DNA of 6,490 nt from an uncultured Enterocloster sp. (GTDB taxonomy: Bacteria > Bacillota > Clostridia > Lachnospirales > Lachnospiraceae). The translations under genes and the position numbers were made by a program. Each line of letters begins with the position of its first letter. Positions within the stretch are counted from its first letter, which is position 1. Positions 5,357 through 6,490 of this stretch are shown in pieces. The notes under the pieces are model-generated. The model was not told the origin of the DNA. It worked only from the letters and a program-made list of their open reading frames with translations, and made no database searches. The DNA is taken from assembly GCA_944382045.1 (NCBI GenBank), contig CALWMT010000158.1, forward strand, positions 1-6,490, read 5' to 3'.

Positions 5357-6490
5357 TTACTCCTCTGTCGTTTCTGCGGCAGGCGCATCGTCCGCATCAG
5401 TATCCGCATCCTCTGCAGTGTCAGCATTCTCCGTCACGGCGTCCATATCCTCCGTATCGTCGATCGCCAGCACCTCCTCCGCCACATTGTCCTCTGTCAG
5501 AGCGTTCTCATTCGGAGTCTCTCCCGCGGGAAGCTCCTCGTCCTCACCTGACAGCGGAACCTCATCCGTCTTGCTGAGCTCGGAATCAAGACGCACCTGA
5601 CGGTAGCGCTTCATACCGGTTCCGGCAGGAATCGGCTTACCGATGATTACGTTCTCCTTGAGGCCGATCAGGTGATCCACCTTTCCGTTGATAGCCGCCT
5701 CCGTCAGAACCTTGGTGGTCTCCTGGAAGGAGGCTGCAGACAGGAAGGAGTCTGTAGCCAGGGAAGCCTTGGTGATACCCAGCATAACCTGACGGCCCTC
5801 CGCCGGCTTCTTGCCCTCGGCCTCCAGCTTCTCATTCATCTCCTGGAACTCCAGCACATCCATGGATACGCCGGGCAGCATATCGCTGTCGCCGCTCTCC
5901 TCAATCTTCACCTTCTTCAGCATCTGATGGACGATCATCTCAATGTGCTTATCGTTGATCTCCACGCCCTGAAGGCGGTACACGCGCTGCACTTCCTGAA
6001 TCATATAGTCCTGCACTGCCCGCACACCCTTGATCTTCAGGATATCGTGGGGATTCACGCTTCCCTCGGTCAGCTCATCGCCGGCCTCCAGCACCTGTCC
6101 CTCCGTCACCTTAATACGGGAGCTGTAGGGGATCAGATACGTCTTCGCATTGCCTGTCTCATTGTCGGTGACAGTAATCTCGCGCTTCTTCTTGGTGTCC
6201 TTGATGCTCACCACACCGCCGAATTCCGTGATGATGGCAAGACCCTTAGGCTTGCGCGCCTCAAAAAGCTCCTCCACACGGGGAAGACCCTGTGTGATAT
6301 CGCCGCCGGCCACACCGCCGGTATGGAAGGTACGCATGGTAAGCTGTGTACCAGGCTCACCGATAGACTGTGCCGCAATAATGCCGACAGCCTCTCCCAC
6401 CTGCACAGGCTGACCTGTAGCCATGTTGGCACCGTAGCACTTGGCGCACACACCGATATGAGACTTGCAGCTGAGCACCGTGCGGATCTT
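5357..6490 (-). CDS. rpoC: DNA-directed RNA polymerase subunit beta' (C-terminal part, runs off right edge)
   Basis: This is the last 377 codons of the core RNA polymerase subunit; the frame is open to the window edge. It begins within the second zinc-binding site: Cys-x6-Cys-x2-Cys (SCKSHIGVCAKC) matches the last three ligands of the four-cysteine site. The hallmark VGIIAAQSIGEPGTQLTMRT (trigger-loop region) and FHTGGVAGGDITQGLPRVEEL follow, then the conserved bridge to the C-terminus with ITKASLATDSFLSAASFQET. About 60 final residues are a strongly acidic, low-complexity extension rich in Glu, Asp, Ala and Thr, beyond the conserved core. Comparable acidic tails occur in clostridial RpoC. 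It is followed by its own terminator, so it is not co-transcribed with the cit genes. Confidence 0.98.
   Translation of the reverse strand, partial: KIRTVLSCKSHIGVCAKCYGANMATGQPVQVGEAVGIIAAQSIGEPGTQLTMRTFHTGGVAGGDITQGLPRVEELFEARKPKGLAIITEFGGVVSIKDTKKKREITVTDNETGNAKTYLIPYSSRIKVTEGQVLEAGDELTEGSVNPHDILKIKGVRAVQDYMIQEVQRVYRLQGVEINDKHIEMIVHQMLKKVKIEESGDSDMLPGVSMDVLEFQEMNEKLEAEGKKPAEGRQVMLGITKASLATDSFLSAASFQETTKVLTEAAINGKVDHLIGLKENVIIGKPIPAGTGMKRYRQVRLDSELSKTDEVPLSGEDEELPAGETPNENALTEDNVAEEVLAIDDTEDMDAVTENADTAEDADTDADDAPAAETTEE

Overview
The window reads as a chromosomal segment of a clostridial Firmicute, most likely a gut Lachnospiraceae. This rests on the Firmicutes-style RpoC C-terminus with a long acidic tail, strong AGGAGG-type ribosome binding sites, moderate GC, and a left-edge rRNA-type leader resembling Firmicutes rrn leaders. 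The genus cannot be fixed from the sequence alone. Almost everything is on the minus strand, so transcription runs from right to left.

Right part (5237-6490): the 3' end of rpoC enters from the right edge and ends at a clear intrinsic terminator. Middle (about 4733-5226): two broken genes meet head to head near 4940. The C-terminal piece of a LysR-type regulator lies on the minus strand and the C-terminal piece of a DUF6282/amidohydrolase-like protein lies on the plus strand. Both 5' halves are missing at the same point, as one deletion across a divergent gene pair would produce.

Left-centre (217-4732): a citrate-lyase-type operon has its own sigma-A-like promoter (4652-4680). A textbook LysR box (T-N11-A inside a perfect dyad) is centred near -65 of that promoter. 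Gene order is an aconitase-family hydratase remnant, then citD (acyl carrier subunit), citE (lyase subunit), citF (transferase subunit) and citC (ligase that acetylates the carrier). citD-citE-citF overlap or abut, so they are translated as a unit. CitDEF would cleave citrate, or possibly citramalate, to acetate plus an oxoacid, and CitC charges the enzyme. The first gene appears to have lost its whole middle in frame: the aconitase N-terminus is joined directly to the family C-terminus. No citX/citG, no transporter and no oxaloacetate decarboxylase are present here.

Left edge (1-210): two tandem, near-duplicated promoters 82 bp apart point leftward. An A-rich UP-like tract and a boxA-like leader follow, which suggests the start of an rRNA operon just outside the window. 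The accessory cit locus is therefore lodged between rpoC and a probable rRNA operon. Its regulator and first enzyme are both damaged, while the lyase subunits and ligase look intact.
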